A stretch of 64,000 bases of DNA from Cardiocondyla obscurior (taxonomy: Eukaryota; Arthropoda; Insecta; Hymenoptera; Formicidae). Position 1 is the stretch's first letter. The number at the start of each line of letters is the position of its first letter. The position numbers were made by a program, and so were the translations under genes. Positions 1 to 13,305 of the stretch are shown piece after piece. The stretch lies in NCBI RefSeq assembly GCF_019399895.1, contig NC_091868.1:9239593-9303592 (forward strand). Reading direction: 5' to 3'. The notes beneath the pieces are model-generated. The model was given only the letters and a program-made list of their open reading frames with translations. It was not told the origin of the DNA and searched no databases.

Positions 1-1861
1 ATCAAATCGTAATTGTTCAATAACATAAAATTTCGACTTTAATTCCGAGAACGATATCACAACGGTGTAAAATTAATCAGTTTGAGAGGCAGTCTTTCGA
101 CTTGCTGATGTTCGGTTAGTATCAATGAAATTGATAATGCGAAAAGCCGTAAACTTCTTGACCGATCATCGCAAAATCATTCAGTTAACGGTACTCTAAG
201 CATCGAGATACCGCCCCCGGACGGAAGCGTACGCTATTAAGCGATTTTAAAGCACCAGGCGCCTCGGAATTCACCGCTTCACGCTAGCCCGACCAATTTT
301 ATTTGCATAGCCCGCTGCCGCGGGGCACGCCATTCACTCGTGGTTTTGTCACGTAGGCGCAATGGGGATTTTACGATCGAGGGAACGACGGGCACCGCAC
401 GGGGTCTTACCGGGAAACCCCATAAAATCGCGCCCACCGGCGGCATCTCTGGATTTCAATTACCCGGTCGGCCAGCGAAACACTCGCTCGCCCATTATGC
501 GGTCCATTCAATCGTGTAATTGCGTCTAACTGTGAAGTCGCCGGATCTTTGAACTTTGTTACATAGTCGGGTATCATTCACGTCGTGACAATGACGATAC
601 TTTTACTACACCGGGTTAATGTAAAAGTGCCAACGACCGATTTCCCTCGGCTGATTTGTACGAAGGATTATCCTTCGATATCGTCAACGCGATATTAAAT
701 TTAATATAATTAATAATTGCAATCGCGATCAATTTTTGGGTCTACGGGAATAATTGAGCGAAACATTTTTCCGCAGCGGAAATTTATTTTTTATTATTTT
801 TTTCTCAGACTCGCTTAGGTATACAAATGAGTAATAGTTTTGTGCACGTACACACCGTGTAGCGCAGTTTACTTTCTTTACAGTTTTTGTGTGCTTTACT
901 TCCGACCGGCGATATTACTCGCGGCAGCTTGAGACTCGGTGGAAAATGTTAACAAAATATTTTACCAAACGAGTTATCCCCCGACTTCGCGTCTTATTTT
1001 ATATGAATACTGCATTACAATGTTCCGCCATCGCGATTATGTCGCATTAAAAATAAATCGACGGTCGCATTCACATTTATAAGTTAGTAATAAAGCAGTC
1101 TAAATTCTGAGTGTTCCCAGAACGATATCAAGAAGTTATAAATTCCATCCATCACTCCCGCGGGAGTCGCCAAGTTTCACCTTGTTTTTAATTCACGTGA
1201 ATTCCTGGATTCACCGCGAGAGATCGATCGGTGGAAAATCGGCAACGGGGGGGGAGATCGACTGAACCTCCAATAATAAGATTTAATTGACACGACCGCG
1301 CGATAAATTAATCGTAAGAAATTTTATATATCGATTCGATGTGGAACAGAGCCTGGCGATTATTAATCGCCTTCGCGGAGATTTCGTAGATTAATCTCCC
1401 GTAACTCTATACCCTCTAAACTGAAATAATGATCGCGCGTAACTCGATTCAATTTGCGTACCGATAACAGGCGCGTTAGCGATTATAATGAACGATTAGC
1501 GGAAAATAGTGCGGGTAATAACTTCAATGCAGGGACGCTTGAAATTCGATAAACTGCAAGACATTGCGTAACGAACAGTCGAAAGAGCCGGGCAGGTACA
1601 CGGAATCTTTCTGCACCTGACAGCTGATGCATCCGTTGAGAGATGCGCGAGCTAACTCGCGATATCTTAATAAAATCTGCGGGGCTAATTAGCCCGCGTG
1701 CGGTTTCGCATCCCCGCGAGCGTACCGTTTATATCTTCTCGCGCGGTCGAATATCGGATGTCGATTACACGTTCATTTGTCAATAGCAGGCCGTTCGCCA
1801 GCGGTGTCCGTCGGACCGTATCGGCACAATGTAGCGGGCAATCCGATTCGAAGGATATTAA
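1..1861. other. Non-coding sequence, nothing recognised
   Basis: No frame here resembles a protein, and I see no RNA gene. The stretch is a mix of AT-rich and CpG-rich DNA. One perfect short hairpin lies at 1355-1371 (GGCGATT, loop ATT, AATCGCC), a size expected by chance in a window this long. It could be intergenic or intronic DNA of a gene outside the window. Confidence 0.6.
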
Positions 1862-1878
1862 TCTCTTTCTCTCTCTCC

Positions 1879-1928
<50 letters not shown>

Positions 1929-1934
1929 CTCCTC
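1862..1934. repeat. (CT)n microsatellite
   Basis: Pure CT dinucleotide repeat from 1885 to 1925, with an interrupted CT-rich margin on both sides. Open frames across it encode only Ser/Leu or Arg/Glu runs and are repeat artefacts. Confidence 0.95.
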
Positions 1935-2289
1935 CCCTTCATCTTGCGTGATAATGGTGGTTCCGTGCGCACGTTTCGGTATCTCTTAATCGTCCACCTG
2001 TCCGCCTCTCTCTAATGGTAGTGCAAGGCAGGAATAACGTTTGCATCGCTGCAACGGCGGCCGCGCCTATTGATTTGTCAGCGGGTCTAATGGATTTCCA
2101 TACACACAAACCGGAATTCCGAACCGGAGGGGTACGCTACCTATGCCGCGAGTATTAATACGGTCGTTACGGACCCCCATCGCTATGCGCCGGTATCCCG
2201 CCATCCGTTAACCCTTTCGCCTGTGAATTCCCCTTTCCGGCCGAGGAATTCGCGGATGCGCGAGTCTCTCGTGGTCGAATCACTCGCGG

Positions 2290-2305
2290 AAAAAAAAAAA
2301 AAAAA
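2290..2305. repeat. Poly-A tract (16 bp)
   Basis: Uninterrupted A run followed closely by a second A-rich run at about 2315-2324. It is one of many homopolymer tracts in the window. No adjoining sequence identifies it as a retroposon tail. Confidence 0.8.
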
Positions 2306-2670
2306 GATACAAGCAAAAAAAAAAGACAAAAGTATCCGATACGGGTGATTTACGGTAAAAATATCAAATTTCCAGGTCGAGCTCTCGCTCGTTCGGAAAG
2401 AAGTAGAGATCAGACGAGCGACGAAGTGGAGGGTGAAAAATTCAAAATTATATACGGTCGTAAATCTAATCACCCCGAGATATTTTCTAGGTGTCGTCTC
2501 TCACTTCGTCTTCCTCGCTCGACAATCTTGCAAACCGTTCGCAATTCTTAGCCGCGACTACGCGACGCAAGAGCCGATTCGCGGACCGCGCGGTAAAGAT
2601 ACGGTAAATAGTGCTCGCGTATACCGTACACCGATATCGCTCGCTCGTCGCGACCATTCTCGCCTACGCG

Positions 2671-2835
2671 TTTATAAATCGCTCTCGTGTGTCTCGCGAG
2701 ATCGGAGGTCCTTCTCTCGTTCGTTACGGAAAAGGCAGAGAACGAGGGGAGGAGAGGCCGAGCGTCGTCGTCTCTGTCGCATCGTCGCCTGCTCGCTCTT
2801 CCTGCAACGCGTTACGTTAACTTCCCTGTCGAGGT
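2671..2835 (+). promoter_or_regulatory. Candidate promoter and non-coding first exon
   Basis: Seen: a TATA-like element (TATAAAT, 2673-2679) lies in a CpG-rich stretch. It is followed about 155 bp later by a good splice donor, GAG|GTAAGC, with GT at 2834-2835. The stretch between them is CpG-rich and has no obvious start codon in a long frame. Inferred: transcription could start near 2700 and give an untranslated first exon ending at 2833. I find no clear initiator motif, and CpG-rich DNA with a chance donor is common here, so this is a weak call. Confidence 0.22.
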
Positions 2836-5800
2836 AAGCCGCATTCATTCTAGTTAGAGAGCGCGCGCCCAGCCATCCGGCTGTTATATATCTCAGCTGA
2901 TTTGAATTTAACGGTCATCGCCATTGTGCGTACACGCGCGTCCGATCCGACCTGGCCTCCCGCTTGTCTCCATTTTTCTTTTCTCTTATTTCGCAACGGA
3001 ATAATCCGTGCAACGAGAGTCCAGTTACCACTATTGCAGTCGTTACCGTCGACAATGCGACAGCGCGACGCGTCACGTACGTTTATATTAAGCGTAAATA
3101 GAGTTAATGTATTTTTAATTACATTTTAGCGCGTTATATAGAAAGAAGTATTTTTTAAATTTTATTTTTGAAAATGCGTAGCGGGTGAGTAAAAACGTAG
3201 CTTAATTTATTTTAACGAAAGTTAACCGCATAAAACAAAAGTTTCGCGGCGGCGGCGACGGCGTTACATAATGCGGACGAAGCACGGACGATGCTGAGCG
3301 AAATTTTGTTTCTTTACGCGTGCGGTGAAATACAAATTGACTCTAACGATAGTCGGCGAGATGATGCGCGGATCCGAGTTTTCCCTACAAAAAGGGACGG
3401 AAGTTCGTGAATATGAATTTCTTAATTAAATCCCTTTTACTTGCAACCAGCGACGTTATTCTTTATATGCCCTGTATTTGCGTGGGCCAGGAAAGTCGCT
3501 TCTATTCTCCGCGCTTTTTCGAAACAAAGTTACGCGCGGGGTCAGCGGGTGGGCGCAACTCTTTCCCTGAAGTGCAATTGACTCTCCGGTAACACAGAAG
3601 TAAAAACGGACCGACCTCTTTATTCAAATTTACTGCTTTATTCCCGCATTCTGCGAGCTTGTATTACTTGGCGCGAGCATGCATGCAACCACCTGCCCGA
3701 TCGTATTTCTCTCTCTTTCGGCGAAAATGCGCTCAGAAATGTATCCTGTCGTCGAAAATACGGCGCGCGTGTCGAAGTCTCGATGATAGCGATAACCGCT
3801 ATCGAGTCGATAAATCAATGATTCTATTTGCTCGCGCTCCGCGGCGTAATTTTGATATTTCCCCGGTGTTTTCTTTAGCGAAAGGAAAACACCGACGTAG
3901 GTGTCTTCTTCGCTTCTACCTCGCTGGCAAACAATTTCGAAATTCATTCACGTGACCGGCGTTGGCGAGTGCAGCCGCGTGCACTCACGCCAGGCACGCC
4001 GGATTATCATAATGCCGTATATCGCGAGGACGCGCCGCTTCCTAAATAAACATTTGCGTCCGGCGACGTATTCGCATAATCTATTCGCACGTGATCCTCA
4101 TGCGCACGTAGCGCGCGCGCACCGCCAGTTTCTCTGTTTACCGATTAGATCAGAGCCTCCGAGTGCATTGTCGGTGTGGCCTGTGATCTCGGTCGGATTG
4201 CGAGGCGCATTAGCAACGGAGATCTTCCCCAAGTCAATATTCCGCCTGATTTGTCTCGACTTCGCCGGCGAGCAACTAATACGACGATAAGGTTCATATT
4301 CCGTATAATATCAATATTCATTCCAATTCGCTGGAAGTAATGATGATTACGGTTTATCGATCAGCGCTAAAATAGGTATTGTTAAATTCGACGGACATTT
4401 AAAGACAAGAGAAATTATATTTTATATAGTTTTTTGAGGGGGGAAAAAAAGCTCTGCCATATTTTTTATTAATTTCATTAATTTCCCTAAACCCCAAAGA
4501 TTCGCGGATATTTCGGGTTTCGTTTCGGATTTGCGTATACGGTGCGCGCAAGTGCGGTTATTTCGCGTCGACCTTATGGGGTATCGTTTGAAAATGGTTC
4601 GTAGTGTAAACACGCTATTAGAACTTTCCCAGGAGGATCGCGGAAGGGTTAATCACCGAGGCGGCTGTAATCTGGGTACCGCGGATGGCGTAAGCGCACG
4701 CGGGGAATAATTAAAGCGCGCGGTATCCCGCTGGCTTTTATGCACTCGCCGGCCGATTCGCGGCACAACAGGGCGCCGCCGGTTTCTTTCGTCGCGCTGC
4801 CGCGCACCGACGACCGTAATGCGCATCATCAACGAGGGAGATGTAATCGCCGGTCATTCGTTGGCGTCACGTCGCGTGTTAACGTTCCCTGAATCGACGC
4901 GCTCGCCGTATCCGCCTGACGTTTATAAATCCATAAACGGCCCGCGATGAACGGCCAACACGACGTGAAAACTGTCGTTTCGCCGCGAGACCGTCGTATT
5001 ATCGAGCGCCCGACGACAGCGGGTTTCAATGACAGGCACTTGGTCATAAACTGTTCGATCATCGATGCCGAGAAATAAGATACATCGGCTAAACGATCGA
5101 ATTGCTTCATTTCTCAAGTTATATCACACCCGAAGACCGTTAGCAACGCAGGTCACCCGTCACATGTTAGATAACTGTCCAAGTTCAAACAATAGGAAAA
5201 ATCTCGCGTGCCAACGTAATTTTTTTTTTTTTTTTTTTTTTTAGAAAAGATGAATAGAAAAAGATAAAACTATTGAACGTCTTGAAACTTGCTATATACG
5301 ATGTGAAATAAAGATTACTGCGGTAGACAATGTTTAGTTAAATTTACTTACGAGATGTAAAGGTAAACCTTATCGATATTACTTTGTGATCTTTCGCTAA
5401 CGTTTTCAAACAAATCTACGAGCGGAGTGGTACGTGCCACGAAGTAGATCAAGCCAACTTATACTCGGTTTACAGAAGAAGATTCGTAGTATAAGATCGA
5501 GTTATTTCGATTAACTTGAAAATTTATGATCTCCTCTGCCGCATTCTTGAAAGAGGCATGCGAGGCGATTCCCACGTTCTTAAATATCTCGCAAATGCGC
5601 GATATGTATACGTAAGAATGCATTATAAATATCTTCCTCCTTAAGCACATACATATTTATCTTGTCGATTGAAATAACAGGCGGCTTTAAACGGACTTAA
5701 GTGACTTTAAACAACATGAGGCTACGTTTAACTTTTTTTTTTTTTCTTTTTAACCGATTGTTAAATTTAAAGACATTACCTCGCACGCTGTGCAATCGTT

Positions 5801-6548
5801 CATTTACGCATAAATATTAATCGCCGATGTCACGCGCAATTTATTCAATATATATATAGAGATATTTGCATTATTTAACGCGGAACGTAAATTTTTATTC
5901 GAGGACGTTTTTTCGAGAATGCGCTTTCCTAAAATTGGAACCACGCGAGATTCTAAATCATGGCAGTAACGATACACGACAGAGCGTGCCAGCGATTTCC
6001 GAAGATTACTCCAATTCTCGTTGCATATTGCAGACATATTAGAGTTCAGGCCACGCCGGACGGAGGATTTAGAATTTTCCTCGATATACGCGATCGTCCA
6101 CGTTGGATCACGGCCAATTCGCGGGGAGGATATCTCGGCGTGGTTTTCAGGTCACGATGCCATAATGCGGAAAACGTGTTAGCACACGAAATAGCAGAAA
6201 CCGCGTTGCATTTGTCGTAATAACCGGCGGGCATAATTGAATGCAGTCGCCGTGCCATGACGAATCACATGCCCGACATACTCGTATCACACCCGACAAC
6301 GTCCCGTCCTTTTACGCAGTTGACACGGCATCCAAATCGGATTCTTAAAAAGTGCGCAACATATACGCGAACGGTACACGAAAGCCAGATATATCTGTAT
6401 ACGCGCCACTTGCATGAGATTGCATTGTTCGGAATAAAAGTCGAGATTGCATGACGTAGACCGACTGCGCAAGAAATCGCGTATCCGAGGCTTCCTTTAT
6501 ATATTAGTGCCAATGTCTGGCGAAGCGGCGAGGTGACGTAAGCCCGTG
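2836..6548. other. Non-coding sequence, nothing recognised
   Basis: No supported gene. A short perfect hairpin sits at 3785-3803 (GATAGCG, loop ATAAC, CGCTATC). A CpG-rich block spans about 4640-4880. The sequence turns AT-rich after 5200. Frames on both strands are short and overlapping, with no recognisable domain. Confidence 0.55.
5220..5242. repeat. Poly-T tract (23 bp)
   Basis: Uninterrupted run of T, one of the longest homopolymers in the window. There is no target-site duplication or retroposon body beside it that I can see. Confidence 0.9.
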
Positions 6549-6802
6549 TATAAATCCGCGTCAGCAGCGCGATGATTCCTCCCCGTTAGAGTTAGGCACT
6601 TGACCCCGCATTGCTCCCGGAATGCAGCGTGCGTGCGTGCGTGCGTCCCCCGTTCGTCCCGTTTCATCTCGTCCTGTACTGTCCCGTCTCATGTCGTGTC
6701 GTGCCGCGCGGGATGCCCCGCAGCGCATCCATCACGTGTGCGCGAAGAGGGGACCACCGAGTGCATCGTCGAGATCGGGGGGAAAGGGGGGGAATGCAGG
6801 GT
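6549..6802 (+). promoter_or_regulatory. Candidate promoter and first exon with G-rich 3' end
   Basis: Seen: TATAAAT at 6549-6555 is followed by a CpG- and GC-rich stretch with a GCGT repeat (about 6629-6646). The stretch ends in a G-run cluster at 6777-6801 and a strong donor, CAGG|GTGAGT, with GT at 6801-6802. Inferred: this could be an untranslated first exon starting near 6580. Against it, the initiator is poor and the frames crossing it are unremarkable. Confidence 0.22.
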
Positions 6803-9457
6803 GAGTTATCAATGAAACCCCGGGTGCCACACACATAGGATAACGTTCCAACAGTGGGCTCGACACGGTCCGATTACCGTTAACCCGTTGAGCCCGCTCA
6901 CTTCCTTGTACGCGTAGACTTGAAAATTTGAGCGCGAAGAAACGAAACGTCCCGGGGCGAAAGAATCGACATCTCTCATCGGACAATGAGTAATATTAAC
7001 TTTTCCACGCTTTACGTTTTGAAGATGCTGATTATTCAATCTACGTTAGGTATACGCAGTGGCGAAAGCGTGCAAAATCGTGATTACACGACGTTTCATC
7101 TCCATATTTTTATACTCGCGGGTTCGAGCCTCGGAAGCTCTATAATTTCACGTTACACAATTCTTTCGTGCGTCTGCAAATGCAAATAACACATTTGCGA
7201 TATATCAAAATTTTTTCCGTTCCGCAAAAAAAATTTATGATAACATGAAATCATATGTTTCCATCGCGATTATTTTTGGAACAAATTAAAATGTTATTTT
7301 ACTTACTTTATAGTTCAATTTTACTTCTAACTTAATTTTGTGTCAAAAACATTGCTAATTTTATATTTAATAAAATGTTTGTCTGTAGTTTTTTTTTTTT
7401 TTTTTGCAATAATATTTGCGCTGACGAGAGAGAGTTCTTGTAACGACGCAAATATTGTTAATGTACAGCGGAATCGAATTTCTCTCACGTAATTCGCGAT
7501 AAAATAAAAAATGCTTATTACGCGTGCTCGCGCTGACCCCTCTTATTTATCTAAAAAATTCACAATAACGAAAAACTCATTAGAGAGAGGCAATTACGGC
7601 GATAGGAAATCTGAAGGCTTAGGAGAAACTCTAGTAAACTAGTTGGCCCAAAATTACGCGCCGGCGGCGCAGCGTGTTGTGGTGCAAATAGTTACACCAC
7701 CCAAAGCCGGCAATATCAACTCTCCGTACCATGAAAGCTGATATATGCATACTTAACATAATTTTGGAATTAACGCAATTTCGGAATTTACCGCACGACG
7801 CACGCTTCAAAACCTCACAATTTCATTACAACGTCGCGTGGCATAATATTGACGTAAACGTGACAGCAGCATTTTAATTAGGAGGAAACAATGTTCGTCT
7901 TTATTATGCAATAATTCACGCGATACCGTTTATAATGATAATTAACTTTACGATATCGTACATTAAACAGAAATTTGTACGTCATACAAAAAAAAAATTT
8001 CTTTTTAACAAATTAAATACATATTTAATTATCGGAATTTTCAATAAAACGGTAAAACATGCGTAAAAAAAAAAATTAAGTAAAAAAATTAATTTTGAGA
8101 GAAAGGTAGGGAGGGTAATGTTGAGATATTAGAAAATAAAGCGACGGCGGCGATCGGAAGCGAACGATCGGAAGCGAGCGATCAATAGGCGCTTAGCGAA
8201 AGCATTGGCGAGATCACTCAAGTCGAATCAACAAATCTATCGGCTGCATGTGCTCGCACCGAAGACGGAGAGCCTTACATCGCCATTAGGCGAGAGATTC
8301 AGGAAACGAATAGAAGCCAAGTGAAATGTATTCGACATGAAGGTCTTTACCGTTATACGCGCGAGTCTCCTTGTCGGGCCCACGCGCCACGACGATCATT
8401 ATTATTGCGAATGCGCGCAGTATAATGTCATTACCGGACGGTGTTACGCTGCTGGTTATGCACCGCGTGACAAACGACGAATCGGCCGGTCTCGCGCACA
8501 TGCCCACCTGGGACGATTATTCAGAACCGCGAAAAATCACGGCGCGGATCTATGCGGGACCTACGGTGGAGCCCAGTACGTGGGCCGTGATAACGGCATC
8601 AGCTGTCCGCCGTACAGTTACTCACGTTAATGCCCACCGTGGCTCGAAAGCGGCGATCCTCGCGCTGGAGAAGCTGCTATTTAGGCTCGCACTCTCGGCG
8701 AAGTGTTTGCCGCGAGAAGGAGGAGATTCCGCGAGAACTCGCAGAGTTTATCCCGGCGATTAGCGCACGGCGAACGCGACGTTTTGACGCGCGCGCGCGA
8801 AACTTTTTTTTTTACGCGACGTGGAAACGATGGGAAAGCAACTGACCGCGCGTGGTCAGGAATCGTGTCTTGGCTGGCTCGCGAACGAGAGCCAACGATT
8901 TTTCGAAAGGAGGAAAGAAATATCGCGGCGACTCGGGACAAAAGAATTTCAGCTAGCGAGACCGAGTGTTAATCTCCGTATATATTCCAAGCGTGACATC
9001 TTACTTCGCTCCGCGAGCACAAAAGCGTTCCCTCCCTTAATGTCCGTGGGAATATCGTTTCAACAATTCATAATTATCCCGCACGTCCGTTGCCCATTGA
9101 CCCCCGGCATTATCGGGGTTAAGCCGGATGATGCAGCTATCTCTAAATAGATGTACATCCCCATTAATTAGTTGGAAATAAGTTTTTGTGTAATGCCGGT
9201 GCCGCGGCTCCGCGGAATACCACTACCGCGGAATAAAGTGACGCGTCCTTCCGCGTATCTCACGATCGCGCTCGAATCCTTTCTGCGCGAGAAGTTCAGT
9301 ACAATCGGAGAAGCCCCTTCGGTTACAATTGGCTTCCGCCTTCAAGGAAGCTTACCAAGAATTGCGCAGTCAGCGATAATCCATGAATATGATTCACGGT
9401 GAAAGGGGAAGGAGATATAGAATATATTTTTACGAGCAGCTGTTTCTCCGGAAAAAA
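6803..9457. other. Non-coding sequence, nothing recognised
   Basis: No supported gene. It contains a T17 tract (7389-7405), a GC palindrome near 7662-7674, a 14-bp tandem repeat (8151-8183, listed separately) and a CpG-rich block at about 8350-8830. The overlapping frames in that block have no motif I know. Confidence 0.55.
8151..8183. repeat. 14-bp tandem repeat, about 2.4 copies
   Basis: The unit CGATCGGAAGCGAA is followed by CGATCGGAAGCGAG and a partial third unit, CGATCA. Two near-identical copies are visible. The sequence shows no function. Confidence 0.85.
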
Positions 9458-9465
9458 TATAAAAG
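9458..9465 (+). promoter_or_regulatory. TATA-box-like motif
   Basis: TATAAAAG matches the metazoan TATA consensus exactly and is followed by GCGCC. No initiator is obvious 25-32 bp downstream, and no exon can be defined. An isolated match like this is expected by chance in a 64 kb window. Confidence 0.15.
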
Positions 9466-9653
9466 CGCCTTCGCTGATATTTGACTGCACGTCTTACTTT
9501 TAACGCGATGTTAACGAATTACGTTCTCACGATATCATCGTTAAACGCTACATGCATTTGTAATATATATACACGTAATTTCTTTAAATCCTCGCGATTA
9601 ATTTTGGGGGTACGCAAAATAATCTGCACGTTTGCGAAATGTCAGAAAGCATT

Positions 9654-9675
9654 AAAAAAAAAAAAAAAAAAAAAA
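9654..9675. repeat. Poly-A tract (22 bp)
   Basis: Uninterrupted A run downstream of ordinary non-coding sequence. I see no retroposon signature with it. Confidence 0.9.
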
Positions 9676-12600
9676 GTGATAAAGACTCATTGCTAATTCG
9701 TTAAATTCATCCCTATCTAAACGAATAAGAATCCCCGCGCCGATAGACAAGCTTCCTGAGAACACAAACGCCCGATGTCCGTATGCACATCGCAGCTCGC
9801 TGCTGGCTATACTGCCGTTCCGGGTGCAGGGTTAACGAGCTGCATAAAAGGCGCCGGAATATCCGCAACGTTCGCGAACAACGGTTATGACCGGTTACGG
9901 GAGAGCCGCGGAAAATTGCGGCCCGAAAAGCACCGCGACCGCGAAATGCGCGCCGCCGCTCGCGCTCTGATACTTTTTCGGAGTGATTTCTTTCCTGTCG
10001 CGCAACCCAGCCAGAGCGGAAACAATTTACCTTTCTAAATAGACCATAACGCACCGGTAACGCCGGTGTCGAAGTTGAGATTAAAAAATGCGAGGCACTT
10101 TTGCCCGACAAAAGAGAGATATATATTTTATGGATTTCATAAACCGACTGCGAATTTTTATTCACTCGTCTATCGCAATAATCGCGACTAAAAGAAAGCG
10201 TACCGCCAGCTGGAGATATCCTACGTAATATATGGATTTAGAATGTATATAGTTTTATACGCGTTAGTCGACGTTCATTAATGTGAGATTATCGCCATTT
10301 AATGTATGCGACCACTGTCGACGAGGGAGGGTACAAATAATTTTGCGTACGCGAAAGCCCAAATCCGTTTACCGGATGCAAATAATAACACTAACAATTA
10401 AATAATGAATAACAACATTTTTCAAAAGCCACAAAATACATACGGTGAATAAATATTGCCTCTCCTGAAAACTTTCATAAGCGCATACTGTAAATTATCC
10501 CAGAAACAAACATGAAAATGCAACATTTACTCAGCGCATGCATAGTAATTGTAATAAAGTGTCGGGTTTCGCACTTCGCGGCTTTAAGCGATAAATATAG
10601 TAATTAAAAATCTTTCTTATCTTCTTGTAAATATTTTATTAAATCTCGTATTACAATCTCGTATTACAATGTCAATTTTTCTTTTATTTTGTTGTTCAGT
10701 TTTTCGTATTAAAGAAAAAAAAAAAAAAATAGTTTTAGAATATAATTCTCATTGTTGCGCTGAAAAATCACGTTTGTGTCTGCCAGCCGCGAATCTTAAG
10801 CGAGCGTAGAATGTCGACTCCATCGGAGCTAGCCGATTCCTCCGGACTTTCGCTGAAGTATTTTTCCAGCTCAATCACCTTCTCTTCCCAGAAAGCATCG
10901 ATGGCGAAGCCATCACTAGAGCGGTCGTAGTTACGAGCAGACGATGTTCGAAGTGCTCTCTTCCTGTCCGGATGAAAAACGTCACGACAAGCTCGCGAGA
11001 GTGAACAAAAAGACGGGAGAAAGAAAGGGAGAAGGAAAGAGAGGAAAGAGATTCGACGAGAAAGCGAGAGTCAGGTTGCGATCAATTTGCATTCAGCAAT
11101 CGGCAAAAGAAACGCCAATCGAGCTTCGATGAAACGTAAAATGGCCAAGTTTTTCAAATGCTTCCACTCGAACGCGCCGGCAAATCTTTTTCCTCGTCTT
11201 TTCGTCGCTCCGTGCTCGACGAGTATCGCATTTCAATTAAACACAGCTACAAATGTTACCGTCATTGGCATCGATGCCACAAAAAGTTAGATCGCGATCC
11301 CCGAGTTAACCATAAACAAATCGTCCCGGATGAACTTAAACAAAACCACTCGTGCGAGTCGCAAAAAAGTAATGGGCAAAGAATTTTTAGCTGTCCGCGT
11401 AGGCAAAAAATTAATTTCCAACCTCGCGATAATATCAGGTGGAATTCTTCAGTAGCGGTTTGCCTATTTATCGACGTGTTTATCCGCGTGCGTGTATGGC
11501 AGTCGCGTCGGGCGATGATGAAACATCGAGCGTCTCGTTAGGGTGATGGCTTCTACCTTCAACTATACCTCGGTAACGATGCTACATCGTTTCGAACAAT
11601 ATGCGAGCCTTCAGCTCCGCGCGAGAAGCACGTAAATAAGTTAATTCATCGACGAGATCGTCTAACCGAGTCGGAGCAGCTGGCAATTGGAGACGCTAAA
11701 CGTGTGTTAAATTTACGTCAGGCTTATGCTAAGTTTACAGGCTACGGCTTGTTAGCATAGGATTGTCGTCGTTCACAGAAATGACGGCGAGGGATCAATC
11801 CATGGAATGCAAGTGGAAGGGACACTCAGAACGCACTCAGGGAATTTTCGCAGGAATTCTGAATCCGTAGACAAACATCGGGAAGATGTAATAGAGGGAT
11901 GGCATTCGCGAAAAGCGTCTCGGATATTTGGCGGATCGTCATGCCACGAATTCTCGTAACAATAACTTTTTCATATTTCCGCAAATATTTCTTGAAATTA
12001 GATTTATGCTTTTGGAATAAAATAAAGTTTAATTCGCAAAAATATTTCCGTCGTACCGCCCGGCGTGCAGCTTTAATAAAGAGCGTTTTGTGGCACCGAA
12101 TGTTCTCGGTATTCAAAAAAAAAATGTCGTTCTCAGAGTCATATGCTCGCGTACCGCGAATCGTTGCTTGACTTCGTTATTCATTCGCGTCTGTTGCACA
12201 CACGTAACAGTAACAACGTGAAATAACAATGAAATTAATACCCGACATTAATTACTCAATGAGCGAATGTTTCCCCGACATACGGATATTCTAATCTTAA
12301 TTAAAGCTATGAAACTTCATTTCAACAATAATCGGGTAATTAATTTGGACACGTATCAAGATCTATGTGGATTAATCCTCGCCGCGCGCGCACGCGTACC
12401 TCCGACCAACAATTGTATCGAGCCAAACGCTATGAGGTGGAGAAATGTTGCGAGTTGAAAACACAAAATGGAGATAATTGCTATCGCGCAAACCGCGACG
12501 TTCAGCGCATTTCCCTACGCAATGCGACTCTTATTTATTAAAGAGCTTTGTTTCGGAAACAATTAGCGACCTGGTAGAGAAGGCACAAAGGGGTCCCTCG

Positions 12601-13261
12601 TTCCTCCGCTCTGAGAACCGTTCGCGTCTCTCGCGCGGAAACTTACATAATTTGGAAAGACGTCATGACGTTAGTACGTGTGTATACGTGTGCATGTATC
12701 CACTAGAACAATAGTGGCTGACGCTGAAGCACGGTCTGTACAAGCCGCAGGATCGATACCGCCTGTCTACAAAGGGGAGAAAGAGAGACACGGAGATAGA
12801 GATCGAGATTTATGCGAGGGTGGTTCTAAATAGCACCGAATGCCGTTTGTAGGTTTATGCGTACAGAGCGGGCTCGTACGTATGTGGCAAATTTATATTA
12901 ATTCTGTTTCCTTACGCGCGTGTGCCATATCGCAAGATTACGCGAAAATCGTTTCGGAGTTAACGTTATATATAATAAATAAATGTAAATAAAATTCCGC
13001 CGAACAATAACCCGCTTCGTATACGTGCGTATTTTTAATCTTGAATTTGTTTTAAAAAGTCACACGTAAAAAAAAAAAAAATTGAATAGAAAATTGTACC
13101 ACTGCCTGGAAACTCGACTAACGATCTATCACCTTTTAATGCCTTCCAGGCAAAAAATATATAAATGTACGATCATTATTTATAATACGGATTGTGCATA
13201 TATTCAGAAGCGGATCGTGGGATTAAAAGGAGCACTGCACAATGCGCGTATGGATCGCCGA

Positions 13262-13305
13262 AGAAACTCTTCTTCCTCGTACTTGAGAAAAAGAGAAGAG
13301 TTTCT
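13262..13305. repeat. 11-bp perfect inverted repeat (hairpin)
   Basis: AGAAACTCTTC at 13262-13272 is exactly complementary to GAAGAGTTTCT at 13295-13305. The 22-nt loop could pair a little further inside. The whole is about 44 nt, shorter than an animal pre-miRNA. Perfect 11-bp stems with loops up to 30 nt should occur about once in two windows of this size by chance (equal base frequencies). Confidence 0.7.

Noticed and set aside
2207..4651. TTAACCCTTTCGC at one end and a complementary AAGGGTTAA at the other, resembling piggyBac ends
   Set aside because: Similarity stops after about 13 bases, TTAACCC motifs occur elsewhere alone (31130, 26435), and no transposase or further inverted repeat is visible.
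7110..7127. GGGTTCGAGCC, like a tRNA T arm
   Set aside because: No matching D arm, anticodon arm or acceptor stem upstream or downstream.
9713..10165. 150-codon minus-strand frame
   Set aside because: No recognisable domain, overlapped by another frame in CpG-rich DNA, no splice or promoter context.
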